From contig JAWXVD010000146.1 of assembly GCA_044425705.1 (NCBI GenBank), forward strand, positions 1 through 8,327: a stretch of DNA of 8,327 nt, read 5' to 3'. This DNA comes from JAWXVD01 sp044425705 (GTDB lineage Bacteria > Bacillota > Clostridia > Lachnospirales > Lachnospiraceae). The position numbers were made by a program, and so were the translations under genes. Below are positions 5,013 through 8,327 of the stretch, in pieces (position 1 is the first letter of the stretch; each line of letters opens with the position of its first letter). The notes beneath the pieces were generated by a model. It made no database searches. It worked only from the letters and a program-made list of their open reading frames with translations, and was not told where the DNA came from.

Positions 5013-6260
5013 CTATTTTTTCTTAGTATTGCTTTTTTTATCTTTTTCTTGTTGCTCTTTAGAACCTTTTTTATCCATTCCAATAACTTTTTTACACGCA
5101 CGATATATAGAAGAACGTACATCTAGAGTCTTGTGGAATAGGTTCATGCAAACGTGCGGGACGATGTTATTGAAATCTTTTAATTCTCTCATAGTATCTA
5201 GAATCGCACGATCAGCAATTTTTATTTCTGGTGTTCTACCATTTTCTTTAATTTGTGTTTTAGCATACTCTTCACATTTCTTTATAGCCTTACTAGAAGC
5301 TTTTGTACCTTCTGTAGCTGTTTTCATTATACTTTTTAGCTCAGTTAGGTATTTTTCGCTTAGCATGTCAATATTGTCTGCTGTCGCTATTTTAGAAATA
5401 AGTACTTCTTCAGTCTTAGGTTTTTCTACACCATAAAACAACATATTTGTCGCTTTACCTTGAAATGCCATAGTATCACCACCAAGAGTTTTAGACACAG
5501 ACTTACCAGAACTTAAAGTTCCACCTATTTTCTTTGCAGAATGTAGAGCATCAATACCGTTTAATAATCCACCAATCATTCCAGGCAGACCTTTTTTGAC
5601 TTCACGAACCTTTATAGGTGTTAGAGCGGCATATGTTGCTTCTGATTTTTTCGAGAATGCATCTGCAGCTTTAGTGAATGATTTGATTTTATCTGTAGCA
5701 ATTTTACCAACACCTTTAGCGAAAGGAGTAGTAACACCACCACATTTAATCTTTAGTTTCGAATCTACGAAATCTTTTGTTTTTAACAATGTTAGTATTT
5801 TATCTTTATTAGCAAACATTTTACTCTCGAATTTAGCTATTTTGCCACGGATAAAAGTAGCTATCTTTTTTATTACGAACGAGAAGAAAAGAACTATTTT
5901 TTGAAAAATTCTTTTTATAGCCGCCCATACTTTTTGAAAGAAGTTTTTTTCTGAACCTTCCGCTTCCATACTTCTAGCGAAACCACCAACAATAGTCATT
6001 ACATCTGCAGACTCACCACCACGTTTAGCAGTAGCCATCATTTGTAGTGCTATACTTCTAGCTGATTCAGCTGTACGTATAGCGACATTGTCTCCCATGA
6101 TAGAACGTTTGATATCGTCAATTGCAATATCACAATCTTCGCTTGATATGGAAAGTGCACGTCTTACGACGTTTCGCATGCTGGCTGGGCAGAATATAGT
6201 AGGTCTTTCTCCTACTTTATAACCATAAATCAATGATTCTAGTGAAAGATCATTAGCCAT
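5013..6260 (-). CDS. Probable processed phage head-interior protein, paralog A (415 aa)
   Basis: This tandem paralog of the 389-aa protein shares the N-terminal LSLES, an ARSME at residues 95-99, a second G-x-E (GSE, 102-104), and NFFQKVWAAIKRIFQK (106-121). A hydrophobic-then-basic segment follows (IVLFFSFVIKKIATFIRGK, 122-140) that could form an amphipathic or membrane-touching helix. Cleavage after SME would remove a ~99-residue propeptide, as in phiKZ-type inner-body proteins. The remaining ~316 residues are Lys-rich with many Ala, Thr and Ser. The tail is strongly basic (KKGSKEQQEKDKKSNTKKK), suiting DNA contact inside a capsid. The middle is Gly-rich (GLPGMIGGLLNGID, then GGTLSSGKS). 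The ATG at 6260 has GGAGG 9 nt upstream. It heads a two-gene operon. The function is inferred from layout, not from recognised homology. Confidence 0.65.
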   Translation of the reverse strand: MANDLSLESLIYGYKVGERPTIFCPASMRNVVRRALSISSEDCDIAIDDIKRSIMGDNVAIRTAESARSIALQMMATAKRGGESADVMTIVGGFARSMEAEGSEKNFFQKVWAAIKRIFQKIVLFFSFVIKKIATFIRGKIAKFESKMFANKDKILTLLKTKDFVDSKLKIKCGGVTTPFAKGVGKIATDKIKSFTKAADAFSKKSEATYAALTPIKVREVKKGLPGMIGGLLNGIDALHSAKKIGGTLSSGKSVSKTLGGDTMAFQGKATNMLFYGVEKPKTEEVLISKIATADNIDMLSEKYLTELKSIMKTATEGTKASSKAIKKCEEYAKTQIKENGRTPEIKIADRAILDTMRELKDFNNIVPHVCMNLFHKTLDVRSSIYRACKKVIGMDKKGSKEQQEKDKKSNTKKK

Positions 6261-6392
6261 ATAACATGACCTCCATTTTTTTAGTGTTTGGTGAATTATC
6301 CGAATAACCTATCTCACTATTATATTCTTCAAATTTACCCAACTATTATATAATCATTGGTATGCTATAAATACCATAACTATATCGAATTG
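6261..6392 (-). promoter_or_regulatory. AT-rich intergenic region with repeated TATAAT motif, probable promoter
   Basis: This 132-nt gap separates the membrane protein gene from the paralog operon. On the minus strand the 10-mer ATATAATAGT occurs twice (6351..6342 and 6325..6316), 26 nt apart, each containing TATAAT. No -35 box at standard spacing is seen, so these could be alternative start sites or sites for a phage polymerase. A 6-bp inverted repeat TGGTAT/ATACCA lies at about 6358..6376 but lacks a T tract, so it is not a convincing terminator. The gap contains no open frame of useful length. Confidence 0.45.
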
Positions 6393-7589
6393 TTATAGCA
6401 GAATCTCATTTCCTACAGTTGATTCCATATCTGAATCTGATTGTTGTTCATCTTGTTCATAAGACGAATCCATTTTTGTTTCTACTTCTTTTTCCTCTTG
6501 ATATACTTTATCAGCGATAGCTATAAGAGTTCCTGCTTGCTTACGTTGTTTTTCTATTACTTTTTGTAATCTCTCGATTTCTTTAATGTTGTCTTTTTTA
6601 TTAGATTTCATTAATTCTAATTTAGCTGTTAGTATTTCTATATTAACGCCTAGCATCATAGCATTACTTTTACATATTTTTGATATATCGACTTTAAGGG
6701 CTTGGAAATAATACAAAGCAACTCGTAGGAATGGGACAAATGCTATAGCACCTACGATTAAGAACGCTATCAATACCAAGCTTTCATCCGATCTCACATG
6801 ACTCAATTCGTCATTATGTGATATATCTATCTCTAAACTCTCTTTGCTTTTAACTTTAGCAGTTATATCTGATAAACTTTTTTCTAATTTTTGTACAGTA
6901 TTTATTTCGAAGAAATCTATATTGATACATGTCGGTCTTGTAGCGAACATATCAAATCTCAAATAATCCATAGAAAATTTATAAATGAAATCTTTTATTT
7001 CCACATCATTCTTCACCATCATTGCATTAATATATATTGTAGAATATACCATATAAGCATATAATTGAAGATAACTATTAATCATTGTAGAAGCGAATAT
7101 CTTTGTCGCTAGTTCTTCCTGTGTTAAATTGTACTTTAAAGTTAAAGTGTTAGATAAATTATGAAGTTTTAACATAAATGCTTGATATTTTTTATCAGTT
7201 AATATAGCATAAGCTTTTGGATATACTTCAGCTATAGTGTTTCGTATTGCTTTCGTGTCAGATGTAAAAAATTTATCATTAAAGAACTGAACTAAATTTT
7301 TATATGACGAATGACTAATAAGAGATGTTCTACTTATATCGAACTTAGCTGCGGAAATATCAGCATACATTTGACTTAGATTATTGTCGTAAGAATATAA
7401 TAATGATTTAGTTGTAGATTCTATAAGACGAAAATCTTTTAGTTTATCATTAGTTACCTTACTAGCAATTATACCTTGTGGTTTTGTGAAATGACCATAT
7501 TGTATTTTCCTAATCACGTCAAAAGCGCCTTTATCTATATTGACAAATGCTTTTCTTGCACCAGAAATTATATTTAATACTTTACTCAT
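6393..7589 (-). CDS. Unknown protein with one membrane helix, coiled coil and acidic tail (398 aa)
   Basis: I do not recognise a family. Residues 1-265 are mixed helical, with a hydrophobic aromatic stretch around 170-192 (INSYLQLYAYMVYSTIYI). Residues about 271-297 (SLVLIAFLIVGAIAFVPFLR and on) form a clear hydrophobic segment suited to one transmembrane or buried helix. A heptad-like charged helix follows at about 318-350 (KKDNIKEIERLQKVIEKQRK), and the last ~40 residues are acidic and Ser/Gln-rich, probably disordered. There is no signal peptide. The ATG at 7589 lies 2 nt after the upstream stop, and its AGAGG is inside the end of that gene, indicating translational coupling. Position next to the processed paralogs suggests a virion or membrane-associated role, but this is a guess from context. 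Confidence 0.75.
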   Translation of the reverse strand: MSKVLNIISGARKAFVNIDKGAFDVIRKIQYGHFTKPQGIIASKVTNDKLKDFRLIESTTKSLLYSYDNNLSQMYADISAAKFDISRTSLISHSSYKNLVQFFNDKFFTSDTKAIRNTIAEVYPKAYAILTDKKYQAFMLKLHNLSNTLTLKYNLTQEELATKIFASTMINSYLQLYAYMVYSTIYINAMMVKNDVEIKDFIYKFSMDYLRFDMFATRPTCINIDFFEINTVQKLEKSLSDITAKVKSKESLEIDISHNDELSHVRSDESLVLIAFLIVGAIAFVPFLRVALYYFQALKVDISKICKSNAMMLGVNIEILTAKLELMKSNKKDNIKEIERLQKVIEKQRKQAGTLIAIADKVYQEEKEVETKMDSSYEQDEQQSDSDMESTVGNEILL

Positions 7590-7591
7590 TG

Positions 7592-8327
7592 TTAATATCC
7601 TCTTCCTACCATTTTACTCATAAGACCTACTAATGCATTCATTACTTCGTCGTTACCACCACCACCAGATCCGCCGCCAAAATCTAGATCTTTCGGACCT
7701 AAAAGGATAGTGTTACTTAGACCATTAAAGTGCACATATACCAATCCCGAGTCCGTATCGACAACTATAAGAGCCAATAAGAACATATCCTTCATCAACT
7801 TGGTAACAAGTGTGTGATTGTAAGCTATTCTTTTGTATGGAATTTTAAGCGCATGTGTCATCTCTTCAGAAGTAACTATAAGGTTGGCTATAGGCAATAC
7901 TTCTTTAGAACTAAGTATACCTTCTAAACAAAAATCAGCAATAGCTTTAAGAAAATTTTTACTTTTATTTTTCATAAGACGCATATACCAAGGATGTGAA
8001 CCCAATGCATTGTATAAATGTTGATTCTTTTTAATTTTACCCAATTGTAGCAGATAATCTTTAAAGAATTTTATTTCACCACTACGTAATTGTAAATTTC
8101 GGAAAATCTTTTGTCTTCCTTCCATCATATTCTCTAGAAGCATTTCGGATTCGATAGGTTCGATAAAGTGTGGACATGCTTTGATACCTATATTGACAGT
8201 TATCGCATTAGTCTGTCCTTTTATATATAAGGTTACTGGTATTATTGTAGGATTTGTTTTACCTATAGTATTCCAAAATACTTGCTTATTCGCAGCGCCA
8301 TCACCTGCACGGTGACCATTTTCTGGG
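7592..8327 (-). CDS. C-terminal part of an unidentified protein, cut by the right edge
   Basis: At least 244 codons are visible and the frame has no stop up to the window end, so the N-terminus is missing. An internal ATG at 8143 is unlikely to be the start: it lacks a Shine-Dalgarno, and the 61 codons upstream read as good protein (for example GKTNPTIIPVTLYIKGQTNA and NIGIKACPHFIEPIESE). The visible part holds a beta-rich section, then a helical basic region (LLQLGKIKKNQHLYN, LMKNKSKNFLKAIADF), and a hydrophobic strand pair (MFLLALIVVDTDSGLVYVHF). Near the end comes a flexible Gly linker, GGGSGGGG (about 217-224 of the visible residues), and then a short C-terminal helix (DEVMNALVGLMSKMVG). 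The gene is coupled to the 398-aa gene by 2 nt. Function is unknown; a virion structural protein is plausible. Confidence 0.75.
   Translation of the reverse strand, partial: PENGHRAGDGAANKQVFWNTIGKTNPTIIPVTLYIKGQTNAITVNIGIKACPHFIEPIESEMLLENMMEGRQKIFRNLQLRSGEIKFFKDYLLQLGKIKKNQHLYNALGSHPWYMRLMKNKSKNFLKAIADFCLEGILSSKEVLPIANLIVTSEEMTHALKIPYKRIAYNHTLVTKLMKDMFLLALIVVDTDSGLVYVHFNGLSNTILLGPKDLDFGGGSGGGGNDEVMNALVGLMSKMVGRGY

Noticed and set aside
4951..5436. 161-codon plus-strand open frame opposite the paralogs
   Set aside because: It is antisense to two well-supported genes, lacks a Shine-Dalgarno, and its hydrophobic product is what Lys-rich coding gives when read in reverse.
5596..5904. 102-codon plus-strand frame
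   Set aside because: It lies antisense within the 415-aa paralog without any start signal.
6358..6376. Possible terminator after the 398-aa gene
   Set aside because: The stem is only 6 AT-rich base pairs and no T tract follows.
1..8327. tRNA genes, CRISPR arrays, insertion sequences or integrase sites
   Set aside because: No cloverleaf, regularly spaced repeat, transposase-like protein or terminal inverted repeat was seen on reading both strands.

Overview
This window looks like part of a large, AT-rich bacteriophage genome (roughly 30% G+C by eye). Genes are tightly packed and mostly unrecognisable. Most starts have a strong purine-rich Shine-Dalgarno sequence, coding is mainly on one strand, and compact intrinsic terminators separate short gene blocks. 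No gene is a definitive marker of one phage family. The best clue to lifestyle is a tandem pair of paralogous proteins (3831..6260). Each has an N-terminal section of about 100 residues ending in S-x-E, directly before a conserved Trp-containing amphipathic basic segment. That layout matches head-interior proteins matured by a prohead protease, as known for phiKZ-type jumbo phages. Assignment to that group is an inference.

Layout from the left. A minus-strand gene begins with GTG at position 47 and runs off the left edge. A divergent intergenic region (48..168) precedes the only plus-strand gene, a 72-residue acidic protein (169..387), which ends in a strong terminator (437..482). Everything else is on the minus strand and is read right to left. 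The right-most gene (7592..8327) lacks its 5' end; its frame stays open to the window edge. It is followed after 2 nt by a 398-residue protein with one membrane segment (6393..7589). After a 132-nt AT-rich gap come the two paralogs (5013..6260 and 3831..5000), closed by a terminator at 3771..3810. Then come a single 158-residue gene with its own terminator (3237..3713) and a four-gene run: 344 residues (2056..3090), a 39-residue small gene (1936..2055), 113 residues (1580..1921), and a thymidylate-kinase-like gene (484..1566).

The right half is plausibly a virion-structure module: a Gly-rich-tailed protein, a membrane/coiled-coil protein and two processed internal proteins. The left half is an accessory or metabolic module of unknown function. 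Its one recognisable member resembles thymidylate kinase, but the Walker A lysine and the DRY motif are replaced.

The most unusual place is 1566..1677. A textbook intrinsic terminator sits inside the end of the 113-residue gene and inside the upstream extension of the kinase-like frame. A sigma70-like promoter follows it, placed so that the kinase-like mRNA would have almost no leader.
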